Counted from the first letter of the stretch, positions 34,865 through 43,228 are shown. The stretch is 64,000 nucleotides of DNA from Hyphomicrobiales bacterium (GCA_900472625.1 UCIT01000041.1:68654-132653); one strand, 5' to 3'. Made by a program: numbers and translations. Notes: generated from the letters alone by a model not told the origin.

Positions 34865-35686
34865 ATGACTCAGATCGTATTCGTGCACGGCATGTTCCAG
34901 AACCCGAAAAGCTGGGACCATTGGGTCCGTTTGTTGACAGACAAGGGATACGAATGCCTCGCGCCCGCTTGGCCGCTTCATGACGGTGAGCCTGCAGCGC
35001 TTCGCCAGAACCCGCCCTCAAGTCTCGGTGAACTCAGCCTCGACGAAGTCTATGCGAAAATCGTCGGTGTGGTGGCCAACCTTGATCGACCGATCGTCGT
35101 CGGCCACTCAGTTGGCGGATTGATCGCCCAGAAGCTTCTGGCAGCGGATCTGGTGTCCGGCGCGGTGGCTATCTCGTCAGTCGCCCCGAACGCGATGCTC
35201 GATTTCGACTGGGGCTTCATCAAGAATAGCGCCATCATCGCCAATCCATTGAAGGGCGACGAACCGGTCTTCATGGACGCCGAAACCTTCCACGACACCT
35301 TCGCAAACACGCTGACCGAAGAACAGGCCGCGGCCGCCTTCGTCGAGACCGCGACACACGACAGCCGCAACGTCCTCCGCGACTGCATGGGTGCCTCTGG
35401 CAAGATAGACCTTTCACGTCCGCATGCACCGCTGCTCTTGATCGCCGGGGAAAAGGACGAAATCATCCCGGCCCATTTGAGCGAGAGGAACTTTAGGGCG
35501 TACGAAGACGAAGGAAGCGTGACGGCTTTCAAGGAGTTTGCCAACCGAAGTCACTACATCTGCAACGAGCCCGGTTGGGAAGAGGTCGCGACGTTTATCG
35601 CAGGCTGGTTAGAACAGTCGTTCCCGGCGTCGCTGCGGGATGCTGGAACATCCGTTACGGAAGTTCCTTCCACAATTATCGTCTGA
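34865..35686 (+). CDS. Alpha/beta hydrolase
   Basis: This 273-residue protein has HGMFQNPKSW as oxyanion loop, nucleophile motif VGHSVGG, acidic residue in AGEKDEIIP, and the catalytic His in NRSHYICNEPGWEEV. No signal peptide, so it is probably cytoplasmic. It lies between two receiver-domain genes, and its own promoter matches the general stress consensus. Substrate unknown. Confidence 0.87.
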   Translation: MTQIVFVHGMFQNPKSWDHWVRLLTDKGYECLAPAWPLHDGEPAALRQNPPSSLGELSLDEVYAKIVGVVANLDRPIVVGHSVGGLIAQKLLAADLVSGAVAISSVAPNAMLDFDWGFIKNSAIIANPLKGDEPVFMDAETFHDTFANTLTEEQAAAAFVETATHDSRNVLRDCMGASGKIDLSRPHAPLLLIAGEKDEIIPAHLSERNFRAYEDEGSVTAFKEFANRSHYICNEPGWEEVATFIAGWLEQSFPASLRDAGTSVTEVPSTIIV

Positions 35687-35840
35687 CAGCCAATTGAACG
35701 GAGGCCGCTGCGTGCCGCCAGGACGACTGATCGGGGTGCAGCGGCCACGACCTTTCGATCGCGATCGAAGATACCGAACGCTTGGCGCATAAGTTTCAAT
35801 CGACCAAAAATGCGCATTTCTTTGAGGAGCGCCGTTGCAT

Positions 35841-35865
35841 GGAACCGCTTGCGCCCGCATGGGTT
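35841..35865 (+). promoter_or_regulatory. EcfG/RpoE2-type promoter of the 35898 receiver gene
   Basis: GGAAC, 17 bases, GTT, ending 32 bases before the ATG. Confidence 0.65.
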
Positions 35866-35897
35866 AGTCCAGTGAGGGACAACCACGGAGAAGACAT

Positions 35898-36326
35898 ATG
35901 TCGTTCAACGTTTTGATTGTCGAAGACCAGCCTTTGATTGCTTTGAACCTCCAGGACACCGTGGAGGAGCTTGGTCACAATACGATTGGCATCGCCAGCA
36001 ATATGTATCAGGCGCTTCTGCTTTCCAGCGGAGCCGACATTGCGCTTGTCGACGTCAACCTCGAAGACGGGCCAACGGGTCCGATCATCGGTCGCTCGCT
36101 CGCCGAAGCGGACGTATCTGTCCTGTTCATGACGAGCGATCCCGGTGCTATCAGAGGCGGCGTTGCGGGCGCTCTCGGCGTCATTCAGAAGCCGGTCCTC
36201 GATCTGGAGCTCATAGAGGCGATACAGTACGTCGCCAACCGCAGGGCAGGGAAGTCAGACATCCCGCCCCCAAAGTGCTTCACCGAATTCGACACCGATG
36301 ACGCGGTAGCGACGTCGTTTCTGTAG
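35898..36326 (+). CDS. Single-domain response regulator
   Basis: The 142-residue protein is a receiver domain with E9/D10, phosphoacceptor D52 (ALVDVNLEDG) and the Lys of VIQKPVLD, plus a short C-terminal tail (PPPKCFTEFDTDD). There is no output domain. GGAGAAGACAT precedes the start. Such proteins in rhizobia are commonly stress-induced; its EcfG-type promoter supports this here. The partner kinase is not in the window. Confidence 0.85.
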   Translation: MSFNVLIVEDQPLIALNLQDTVEELGHNTIGIASNMYQALLLSSGADIALVDVNLEDGPTGPIIGRSLAEADVSVLFMTSDPGAIRGGVAGALGVIQKPVLDLELIEAIQYVANRRAGKSDIPPPKCFTEFDTDDAVATSFL

Positions 36327-37165
36327 AGGCGGCAATGAAATCGAACTCGCATCCGTCACGTATCAGCAAGCGTCCTGGTTGCCGCGTCCGACCCCTCGCG
36401 CATCAAGCCGAGAACTTCCGAAGTGGGCGGCCGGGATGTCTATTTATCTGCACAAAACGTCCAAAGGCTAGGCAGCCAAAACCCCGACGGGCGAGGCGAT
36501 TGTCAGTTTCAGTGAGCTGGACAACGTCCGCGTCCTTATGGCCCCGGAAGGCGTCTAAAGCGAGACACCCATGCTCGCGGACTTCGATATCATAACCGGT
36601 ACAACGTCAGATGAGAGCATTTGTGACGAGTGGCCGGCAATTCGCAAGAAATATTGACCACAGACATCGTAATACTCGGCATGCGGACTTGTATTGCGCC
36701 CGGATTCAGGTGAGCAAGCGCACCTGAGCGCATGCACGCGTTTTGGGAGAGCCGACGGACACGGACGGTTGATGTCGTATGGTCGCGTCGCAGCCGCCTC
36801 GGTTGTCCGCAAACAAGAAGGCGCTCATCACGTGTGTGGCCGAGCCCTATCAAGCTTTGAACGACGTCGGTCCTGCGCCCCGTTCCAATGCAGTCGGTGA
36901 CTGTGGTGAGGCTATTGTTAACACCAACGTCATGATCTTGAAACAAACCCTGACATTGTGGCAGTTGCCGTCGACACGCCTTCGCGGAAACACGGTACAT
37001 CTGGCACGTTGATAAAAGTCCACCCGTTCAATGGCGATATGTAAGCCGAACCGGATCGGCTGTGTAGGCGGAGCGCGAATAAGAGGGTTTCCGACCAAGA
37101 GTCTGGCGCTGCTTCATGGTACGGAAACAGTCGGTTACAATACCCGCGTCGATAAATAAATCATT
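36327..37165. other. Gene-free, probably decayed stretch
   Basis: About 840 bases without a supported gene. Short frames with stops are present (for example around 36438-36558), but I could not match them to a family. Confidence 0.3.
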
Positions 37166-37190
37166 GGAACCTATACGTTTTGTGGGTGTT
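37166..37190 (+). promoter_or_regulatory. EcfG/RpoE2-type promoter of the PepSY-like/stress-protein operon
   Basis: GGAAC, 17 bases, GTT, ending 29 bases before the ATG at 37220. Confidence 0.65.
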
Positions 37191-37219
37191 TCCGTTGCAT
37201 CCAACAGGAGGAAACATCA

Positions 37220-37531
37220 ATGAAGAAAATCACACTTGCCACCGCCGGTCTGCTCCTTGTTGCCACTGGCGCATTCGCTCAGAGCGAGACTCCAAGCACC
37301 TCGCAGACGACTCCGGCGGTCAATACCGAGCAAAATCCCGGCGCTCCGGTCGCTGGAAAGAATAGCTTCACCGAGGCTCAGGCGAAGTCCCGTATCGAAG
37401 AGGCAGGTTACACCGACGTTGCCGGCCTGAAGCTCGATGATCAGGGCGTATGGCGCGCCACCGCTTCCAAGGACGGTAAGCCCGGCAATGTTTCCTTGGA
37501 TTTCCAGGGCAACATTACGCTCGCAAAGTAA
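37220..37531 (+). CDS. Periplasmic PepSY-like protein
   Basis: This 103-residue protein has a clear signal peptide (MKKITLATAGLLLVATGAFA) and a C-terminal PepSY-like module (AKSRIEEAGYTDVAGLKLDD, GVWRATASKDGK, VSLDFQGNI). AGGAGGAAACATCA is a strong ribosome site. PepSY modules are usually inhibitory or protein-binding. It is followed 22 bases later by the general stress protein gene and shares its stress promoter. Confidence 0.8.
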   Translation: MKKITLATAGLLLVATGAFAQSETPSTSQTTPAVNTEQNPGAPVAGKNSFTEAQAKSRIEEAGYTDVAGLKLDDQGVWRATASKDGKPGNVSLDFQGNITLAK

Positions 37532-37553
37532 AAAACTTAACGGAGGAATTCCC

Positions 37554-38168
37554 ATGAAAACCACGATCACAGGACTTTATGACAGCTACGATGATGCCAA
37601 GGCGGCGGTAAAGGCGCTTGAAAATGCGGGCGTGTCGTCGGACGACATCAGCATTGTCACCAACAAGGCCAATGGCGACGTCGATGTCGAAGGGCAGGGT
37701 AACATGGCAGGTGAAGGTGCCGGGACCGGTGCTGGCATCGGTGCCCTCGCAGGCGGTGCAGGCGGTCTCCTGACTGGCCTAGGTCTGCTTGCGATCCCCG
37801 GCGTCGGCCCGGTCGTTGCCGCTGGCTGGCTCGCCGCGACTGCGGCTGGTGCGGTGGCAGGTGCTGTTGCCGGCGGTGCGGTTGGCGGGATTGTCGGTGC
37901 CATGGTCGAATCCGGTGTACCGGAGGAAGACGCCCACTTCTACGCTGAGAGCATCCGTCGCGGCGGTTCTGTCGTGACGGCGCGTGTGGAGGATGGCCAC
38001 CGCGCATCCGCGGACGCAATCCTCAACAGTTCGCCGCGCGTCGACGTCGCTGCTCGCCGTGCGAGCTATGCCGAGCAGGGTTGGACGCGCTTCGACGAAG
38101 CAGCAGATCCTTACACGCCCGATCAGATCAACGCCGAGCGGGACCGCTACCGCGTCAACCGGCTGTAA
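37554..38168 (+). CDS. General stress protein (YsnF/17M-like) with a glycine-rich membrane segment
   Basis: The 204-residue protein begins ITGLYDSYDDAKAAVKALEN and SDDISIVTN, the fold seen in general-stress 17M-type proteins. A long Gly/Ala-rich hydrophobic hairpin follows (about residues 58-122). The C-terminal part reads EDAHFYAESIRRGGSVVTAR, a further copy of the same ferredoxin-like pattern. GGAGGAATTCCC precedes the ATG at 37554. A strong terminator follows. Confidence 0.8.
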   Translation: MKTTITGLYDSYDDAKAAVKALENAGVSSDDISIVTNKANGDVDVEGQGNMAGEGAGTGAGIGALAGGAGGLLTGLGLLAIPGVGPVVAAGWLAATAAGAVAGAVAGGAVGGIVGAMVESGVPEEDAHFYAESIRRGGSVVTARVEDGHRASADAILNSSPRVDVAARRASYAEQGWTRFDEAADPYTPDQINAERDRYRVNRL

Positions 38169-38192
38169 GCCGCCGGATCTCGTAACCATCGG

Positions 38193-38220
38193 AAGGCCTC
38201 GCATCTATGCGAGGCCTTTT
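38193..38220 (+). terminator. Rho-independent terminator
   Basis: AAGGCCTCGCA and TGCGAGGCCTT form a perfect 11-base stem with loop TCTA, followed by TT. It closes the 37220-38168 operon. Confidence 0.85.
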
Positions 38221-38275
38221 GATGTTATCACCGGCACCTATTGTCGGTTTCGACGTTGTCTTCGTAAGATTGAGA

Positions 38276-38398
38276 ATGTCATCAAAAGCAACCGTCGCAA
38301 AACAGCGCGATATTCAGTGGCAGGTCGCGAGATCGGACGAGAAGCCGAAGAACAAGCCGAGCGGAGCTATGCAGGCGGAGGCACGGATGTATCGTTAA
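38276..38398 (+). CDS. 40-residue basic peptide, doubtful
   Basis: It reads MSSKATVAKQRDIQWQVARS then DEKPKNKPSGAMQAEARMYR. The composition is biased and looks coding, but there is no clear ribosome site. It precedes a truncated SDR gene, so it may itself be a leftover. Confidence 0.35.
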   Translation: MSSKATVAKQRDIQWQVARSDEKPKNKPSGAMQAEARMYR

Positions 38399-38416
38399 CC
38401 ACCGCTTCCGTAAGTA

Positions 38417-38570
38417 CACCAGGACAAGCCCGGATCAGAGGCCGATCGTCCGCTTGCGCGGATGTACGATGCGCCGTTCTCGGGCTCTGGAAAGCTCAAG
38501 GACAGGGTGGCCCTCATTACCGGCGGTGACTCCGGCATCGGCCGGTCGGTTGCGGCTCGTTCTCGAGGAA
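38417..38570 (+). pseudogene. N-terminal fragment of a stress-type SDR
   Basis: HQDKPGSEAD, then after a small shift RPLARMYDAPFSGSGKLKDR and VALITGGDSGIGRSVAA. This is the leader and cofactor-binding start of the same SDR type as the broken gene at 20879. The sequence stops matching after about 50 residues. Confidence 0.75.
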
Positions 38571-38622
38571 ATACACAAAACGCCGTCTTGTACCGCAAGT
38601 CCAACTTCTGAGGAGACCGATC

Positions 38623-38985
38623 ATGGTCACGAACAGCAACGACACCGGATCGCCGAAAGTTACGGAGACTGCCACCGAGGGCCGGCAGGGCAGCTACGGC
38701 AAACCCGTGTTCATGGTTCTCGTCTGCGGGTTGCTGCTGGCGCTGCTTGCCTGGGGCGGCGTCGAAATCTGGGGTGAGAGCATCGATCGGGATGCGGTTC
38801 CGTCAGCGTCGACGAAAACCGATCCCATCAATGCGCAGCCATCGGGCGCCGGCACGTTCGACAACAACGCAGCCGACGGCAGCAGTCGCCCGCCTACAGC
38901 AACCGACCAGTCTCCAACCCCAAGCGGCAGTGGTAGTAGCTCGACGCAGGTCACGACGCCTTCGGGAGCCGCGAAAACGCAGTAA
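38623..38985 (+). CDS. Single-pass membrane protein with Ser/Thr-rich tail
   Basis: The 120-residue protein has one membrane helix (VFMVLVCGLLLALLAWGGVE, about residues 29-48). The tail is low-complexity, rich in Ser, Thr, Pro and Gly, and probably periplasmic. GAGGAGACCGATC precedes the start. I do not recognise a family. Confidence 0.65.
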   Translation: MVTNSNDTGSPKVTETATEGRQGSYGKPVFMVLVCGLLLALLAWGGVEIWGESIDRDAVPSASTKTDPINAQPSGAGTFDNNAADGSSRPPTATDQSPTPSGSGSSSTQVTTPSGAAKTQ

Positions 38986-39184
38986 TCGAATGATCCTCCC
39001 GTCACATGGCAATCTCGAATTTCGAAAGTTCACATTTCGAGGTTCCGGGAAGAGCGCATCGTCGTTTGAAGGGAATAAATCTATCGTCCCCTGTTGTTGG
39101 TACTCAGGAAACGCAAAGGGCCGCTACACGGGGGACCCAGATAGGGGGCCGCTCAGGCCGCGTTCGGGCTCTGACGCTCGCATT

Positions 39185-39641
39185 TGCTTGAGTTTAAGCG
39201 AGGTGGGTGAGCTTCTTTTCGGTCGCTTGCTCCTCGGCCAGGGTTAAATTGGAGAAGTGGTACTGCTTCTTTGAACCTGAGCTCCTGCAGGCGCTAAGCG
39301 TGCTATAGCGGGCGATTGCATAATGTTCGACAGCCTAAGCCGACGAAAATCAGGCATCGAGGGCGGGCGATCCCTTGAAGTCTTCCATGATTTCCTCGCC
39401 TTAAGCGAGGATCCCTCACCGCCTCGCAGGTTTTGCCGCGGACAGGTTTTCCGATCAGTTCAAGACCTGTTCAAGGCGCTCGATCTGCGCTTTGTGTCGT
39501 CGAGATTCTGAAGACATCCAGCCTTGCCGTCTTCCGACTGGGCCGCACGCGCTGTCTTGGGCAGAACCTTCAAAACCTGTTTCTCCGCGTAATCCAATGT
39601 CTCTGAGCGCGGCGAGCGTCCACAGTCTAGATGGTTGCCGT
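39185..39641 (-). pseudogene. Decayed second copy of the DUF892 gene
   Basis: On the minus strand, conserved DUF892 pieces can be followed: IERLEQVFELIGKPVRGKTC, GEEIMEDFKGSPALDA, AVEHYAIARYSTL and, in a shifted frame, ELRFKEAVPLLQ. The start codon is ACG, and stops and frameshifts interrupt the frame. The nucleotide sequence from 39530 to 39650 closely follows 1-130 of the window, so this is a duplicate of that gene. Confidence 0.85.
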
Positions 39642-39726
39642 TATGTCCTCCGTTGACGTGTTGCCATTCATGAGAGGTGAACGCTTATCGCGAGCGCAAG
39701 CTTACGGCACATAGGAAACAAAAGTT

Positions 39727-39751
39727 AGCCTACATGTAGGAGATTTGCTCC
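39727..39751 (-). other. Decayed EcfG-type promoter in the duplicated copy
   Basis: This is the counterpart of 205-229. The minus strand now reads GGAGC, 17 bases, GCT, so both elements are mutated. A damaged version of the terminator (261-302) follows at about 39781-39825. Confidence 0.6.
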
Positions 39752-39845
39752 GGTCTCACGCAATCGGAAAATAGAAACGAAAAGGCCCGGCGCATCGACA
39801 ATAATGTCGACCCACCAGGCCGTGGAAACCGATCTCCGAATTTAA

Positions 39846-39946
39846 AATTTCCGAACGCCGACAGCGAGCAGGTTCTTCTTCGCCGCGATGTTTCCGCCCA
39901 GTGCGGCCGCAACCGAGGAAATGAACGCGCCGATCAACATGATATG
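39846..39946 (-). pseudogene. C-terminal fragment of the 320-1225 membrane protein gene
   Basis: The nucleotides match the last 35 or so codons of the membrane protein gene (compare 326-428). Similarity ends abruptly at GATATGGCA, where unrelated sequence begins. This marks one edge of the duplicated block. Confidence 0.75.
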
Positions 39947-39994
39947 GCATTCACCACGGCTGAGCGTTTCGAATACGGAATAGGGCCAGTCCGG

Positions 39995-40438
39995 CTAGCT
40001 CATTCGAACGGGAACTTCGCCCTGGTCTTCACCGTCCCAGTATTGAATGGATTTCGCCGTAACCTTGATGAGTACAATGCCGGGCGTATCAACGCCATCG
40101 GGGAACCAGCGATCCAGACCCGAAACCCAATGCACTTCGAACGACGCCTTATCGCGAATGAGAGTGGCGGCGCCTTCTACTGCAATAAAAATACCCGGCT
40201 TGCCAAATAAGCTTGAGCCCGCAGTGAAAGTCAGCAGGACGACGTCAATGGCGTCCAGCTGTCCGACTTTCTTCGTATCGTCGTACGAGAAAAACCAGGA
40301 GTCACCGTCGTATTCGACGTCACCATTGTTGCTCATTGGCCGGCTAGAAATCCGACCGGAACCGGCGTTCGTCGAAAACATGCAAAAGTCGATCTTCTTG
40401 AGATGGGACGAGAGTTCGTCAAGCGTCATTGTGGACAT
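39995..40438 (-). CDS. Pyridoxamine 5'-phosphate oxidase-fold protein (general stress protein 26-like)
   Basis: The 147-residue protein has the split-barrel flavin-binding pattern: CMFSTNAGSGRISSRPMS, SWFFSYDDTKKVGQL and a C-terminal VLIKVTAKSIQYWDG. This is the pattern of general stress FMN-binding proteins. I start it at the ATG at 40438, preceded by GGGAGACGACC; the longer frame upstream has no family similarity. A weak EcfG-like site (GGAAC then TT at distance 19, near 40490) lies upstream. Confidence 0.85.
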   Translation of the reverse strand: MSTMTLDELSSHLKKIDFCMFSTNAGSGRISSRPMSNNGDVEYDGDSWFFSYDDTKKVGQLDAIDVVLLTFTAGSSLFGKPGIFIAVEGAATLIRDKASFEVHWVSGLDRWFPDGVDTPGIVLIKVTAKSIQYWDGEDQGEVPVRMS

Positions 40439-40571
40439 GGTCGTCTCCCTGATGTGAGGTGCTAGACAGAAGCGTCTATCGCGCGTGATTGTTCCCCGGC
40501 ACCCGCCCACCGCAGAACGGAACTTCTGCGGTTCGCTACGTTGCAGTCCGCAACCCAACAGGAGATGACCA

Positions 40572-40777
40572 ATGAGCGAGTTCAAGAAAGGTGAAAGCGT
40601 GGTGTGGGAGACCAGCCAAGGGAAGACCAGAGGCAAGTCGTGAAGAAACAGACCACGCCGACGAAGATTAAAGGCCACGAGGTCAAGGCGTTGAAGTCCA
40701 ACCCCGAATACATCGTTGAGAGCGAAAAATCCGGCAAGCGTGCGGCACATAGGCCCGGCGGACTCTCAAGGACCTAA
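40572..40777 (+). pseudogene. DUF2945 (TUDOR-like, hypervirulence-associated) protein with a frameshift
   Basis: The intact start reads MSEFKKGESVVWETSQGKTR, then stops at codon 24. One base away the frame continues VVKKQTTPTKIKGHEVKA... as VKALKSNPEYIVESEKSGKR, ending at 40777. A single-base deletion near 40636 explains it. AGGAGATGACC precedes the start. Confidence 0.8.
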
Positions 40778-40824
40778 CACCTCCTTCGCGACAACGGTCG
40801 CGCAATCGAAGGCTTTCACGACAC

Positions 40825-41581
40825 GCGTTCCAATCATCGGCTCCGAAACGACAGGAATATACACGCTTCGAGGGCTTATCGACGCATCTCGTCCGCTAAC
40901 GATCACCGTCCCCAAGGGGACGCCGGAAGCCGGAAAGGGCACACCGTACTTTCGGGCGGTGAACGACAGCGCGATGCTCGCCAATGTCGCCAGCATCGAA
41001 CTCCCGCCGATCCAAAAGTCTGTTCGGATGGCGTCGTTGCAGAATTTGATGAAAAGCTCCACGAGCTAAGCGCCGAACGGCAGGCGATTGATGTCCTCGA
41101 TTTCTACCTGCGCGTCGTGCTCGCAGACTAGTTCTATGACCAGTTCTGAATGTTAGTGAAGTGCGGGGGTGCTGCCGGCCACTCAATCGACGTTAAAGCT
41201 AGACACAAGATGCTCGATATTAAGCTTAGAAAAGGACAACATCGCCCTGTCGTTGGCAGCTCGCGGCAGCGCGGTTGAAGACGCCAACTCCGATCATGTC
41301 ATGATGGCCGCCAATACCCATCACTGGTCTGAAAGTACCGAGGTTGCGCCAGTATATTTCTCCCTCCATGGCCTGCCGGCGCGCGGTTCGAGGCATCGAC
41401 ATCGATGACGACTTCCGACCGCGCGTCTAACCATGACTGACCATTTATCGCCACTGCGTGCCCGTGCCGTTGCTCCTTCGCATGCGTCCGTCGTGCTGGG
41501 GATTATTAGCAGGAATGAAATAGGGACGCGACTAGCGCGCGCCATCCTAGCCTCACTTGGCAGGGGCGAGCGTCTGTTTTA
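40825..41581 (+). pseudogene. Decayed second copy of the FAD/NAD(P)-binding protein gene
   Basis: Segments match the intact gene at 13339-15078: IIGSETTGIYTLRGLIDASR, AGKGTPYFRAVNDSAMLANV and ASIELPPIQKS, then short pieces around 41090-41350. A large deletion of roughly 300 codons joins the equivalents of SPWPA and IDIDDDFRP. The end LARAILASLGRGERLF matches the original C-terminus. Many stops and shifts are present. It ends 2 bases before the stop of the convergent, intact MOSC gene. Confidence 0.88.
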
Positions 41582-41582
41582 G

Positions 41583-42368
41583 TTATGAGGGTTTCGAGGC
41601 AGCCACGTAGACGGCGTCACCGACACACACCTCTCCCTCACGGGTCACGCCCGCATAGACACCGAACCGGCGGCCACGCCCTCTCACTATGGAACGCAAT
41701 ATGTCAGCATCTTCGGAGACGCCTGGTTGCGCGAGCATGGTCATGCCGCAGCGTTTGGTGACTTCGACGACGGTGCCGCTGTAGGAGCCGGCTTCAAGCT
41801 CATCGCCCACCCATGTATCTTCAAGCTCGATGCCGTCGATGACGAGGTTGGGGCGAAAGCGCCGGACGTCGATGACTGAACCCGGCACCGCTGCTTGAAG
41901 GTTGGCAAGGTTGGGAGTTGTGAGAATATGCAGTGGGCTGACCTTGTAGCGCGGAGCGTAGTGACCCGTTGAAGAAATTGAATCGTCCGAATCTCCGACA
42001 CGCCGAATGCCGCAGGGAAAACCCATGAATTCGGAAAGAGCGTGATCAAGTGCGGCGTCGCCGACTTCAAACTCCCAGTCCGCCGACGACACCAGCACTT
42101 GACGGGATTGTAGAGATCGCGCTGCAAGAAGTACGCAACGCCGCCATCGTAGCGTCGTCTCCGGAGCGGCGACTTCGCCCGTTGCAACGTCTACCAGCAC
42201 GTATTCCCGATCGCTACGAACGCCACCGCCCGTTATAGCGAGGCGCGACAATCGCTCACCGCCTAGTGAACTGACCGGGTACCGCCAGAGTTGCTGAACG
42301 GTACCAACGTATCGATTTGCAGAGGGGGCGCGAATGTTGAGCTCCATCACGATGGCATCTGAAGCCAT
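41583..42368 (-). CDS. MOSC-domain molybdenum cofactor-binding protein
   Basis: This 261-residue protein has the MOSC beta-barrel N-terminal domain (LWRYPVSSLGGERLSRL, near residue 27) and the MOSC domain itself, with RFRPNLVIDG, LEDTWVGDELEAG and the cofactor-binding Cys in TKRCGMTML. Such proteins handle or reduce with molybdenum cofactor (YiiM/mARC type); partners are often flavoproteins. The start ATG at 42368 shares its A with the stop of the preceding gene (TGATG), so translation is coupled. A broken copy of this gene lies at 15181-15426 beside the intact flavoprotein gene. Confidence 0.87.
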   Translation of the reverse strand: MASDAIVMELNIRAPSANRYVGTVQQLWRYPVSSLGGERLSRLAITGGGVRSDREYVLVDVATGEVAAPETTLRWRRCVLLAARSLQSRQVLVSSADWEFEVGDAALDHALSEFMGFPCGIRRVGDSDDSISSTGHYAPRYKVSPLHILTTPNLANLQAAVPGSVIDVRRFRPNLVIDGIELEDTWVGDELEAGSYSGTVVEVTKRCGMTMLAQPGVSEDADILRSIVRGRGRRFGVYAGVTREGEVCVGDAVYVAASKPS

Positions 42369-42640
42369 CACATCGACGACGACGGGACGACCCCGAGTGT
42401 AGGCGTTAGAAAGACATCGCCATCGGTGCGATCGTTTGTTGCAGCAGCAATCGCTAACCTGACCTCCCCTTCTTCCCACCCGGCATCGACAGCCGACACG
42501 ATCAGTTCGGCTTGCTTCTCGGCGTCGGATGATTTCGACGTTTCATTCATATGCTTGCGCGCGGTGTCCAGACATTGCTTCAAATCTTCAATGCGAGCGA
42601 GATCGCCGAGGGGGTGGCTTGGGGACGCAACGTAGGTCAT
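42368..42640 (-). CDS. Small hypothetical protein coupled to the MOSC gene
   Basis: The 90-residue product has a helical core (IEDLKQCLDTARKHMNETSK, KQAELIVSAVDAGWEEGEVR, LAIAAATND). AAAGGATCGACC precedes the ATG at 42640, and an EcfG-type promoter lies 26 bases further up. It overlaps the MOSC gene by one base. I do not recognise the family. Confidence 0.6.
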   Translation of the reverse strand: MTYVASPSHPLGDLARIEDLKQCLDTARKHMNETSKSSDAEKQAELIVSAVDAGWEEGEVRLAIAAATNDRTDGDVFLTPTLGVVPSSSM

Positions 42641-42665
42641 GGTCGATCCTTTGGTTTTGGGAATT

Positions 42666-42690
42666 AACCGCGAGCATGGTCGAAAGTTCC
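42666..42690 (-). promoter_or_regulatory. EcfG/RpoE2-type promoter of the hypothetical/MOSC operon
   Basis: The minus strand reads GGAAC, 17 bases, GTT, ending 26 bases before the ATG at 42640. Confidence 0.65.
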
Positions 42691-42727
42691 GCGCCAGCTC
42701 CCGGCCTCGCCTCTGACGGCTTCTTAA

Positions 42728-42810
42728 GGGGAACGTAGCCCCGCTCATAAGCGAATAGCGCAACGCCGAATGCTCCTTGTCCTCGTTTCCGGCCCCTCCC
42801 GAACAGTCGG
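42728..42810 (-). pseudogene. C-terminal fragment of a DUF3140 gene
   Basis: The minus strand encodes NEDKEHSALRYSLMSGATFP, matching PEKDKEHSAWRYSSMNWGHD of the intact DUF3140 protein at 48652-49005. The nucleotides align over about 80 bases. Confidence 0.75.
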
Positions 42811-42814
42811 CATG

Positions 42815-42970
42815 GCGAAGTGGCGTCGGGCGCAAGAGCAGCATGGCAGGAGCAAACGAGACGCCGCCGACGTTGCCGCGGCCAACCAGCACACCTTCAA
42901 TGGATCCAACTGCGAAGGACAGAAAAGGCGTCAAGACCGACAGGCCGCCGCCACGGTTCCCACGGATTGA
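42815..42970 (+). pseudogene. Fragment of a DUF2934 gene
   Basis: The frame encodes KWRRAQEQHGRSKRDAADVA, NQHTFNG and RQDRQAAATVPTD. It follows HWRRAEEQHEQADHEAAEVT, NQRASDKFNG and TDRPPSTVAPD of the intact gene at 49152. The N-terminal part is missing. Together with the DUF3140 fragment it repeats the divergent pair at 48.6-49.4 kb. Confidence 0.7.
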
Positions 42971-42992
42971 GACGTTTACGCAAATCAAGTCG

Positions 42993-43175
42993 CTAGCCAC
43001 TCCCCGGCGATACGCTGTCGTCACCCTTATCCGGCAGCGATCCAGCACCAGGTGTCTTGCTCTGGTCCTGAAGATGCGCTTTGTCATGCGGACCTGCGGG
43101 CGGATGGCCTCGCCCCTCAACAGGCTTCTTGTTCGTCTCTTCGATCTCCTGCTGCGCTTTCGTGTCCTTGTTCAT
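42993..43175 (-). CDS. 60-residue hydrophilic protein, function unknown
   Basis: It starts MNKDTKAQQEIEETNKKPVE and contains PPAGPHDKAHLQDQSKTPGA; it is probably disordered. AGGAGTGCCGGC precedes the ATG and an EcfG-type promoter lies 28 bases further up. Hydrophilic disordered proteins are frequent in desiccation and osmotic stress regulons. Confidence 0.7.
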   Translation of the reverse strand: MNKDTKAQQEIEETNKKPVEGRGHPPAGPHDKAHLQDQSKTPGAGSLPDKGDDSVSPGSG

Positions 43176-43203
43176 GCCGGCACTCCTTACCTTGGTTACA
43201 AGA

Positions 43204-43228
43204 AACCCGCCGCGTTCAAGAGAGTTCC
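43204..43228 (-). promoter_or_regulatory. EcfG/RpoE2-type promoter of the hydrophilic protein gene
   Basis: The minus strand reads GGAAC, 17 bases, GTT, ending 29 bases before the ATG at 43175. Confidence 0.65.

Noticed and set aside
40519..40542. EcfG-like site GGAAC-N16-GTT upstream of the broken DUF2945 gene
   Set aside because: The spacing is one base shorter than in the twelve clear sites, so I did not list it as a promoter.
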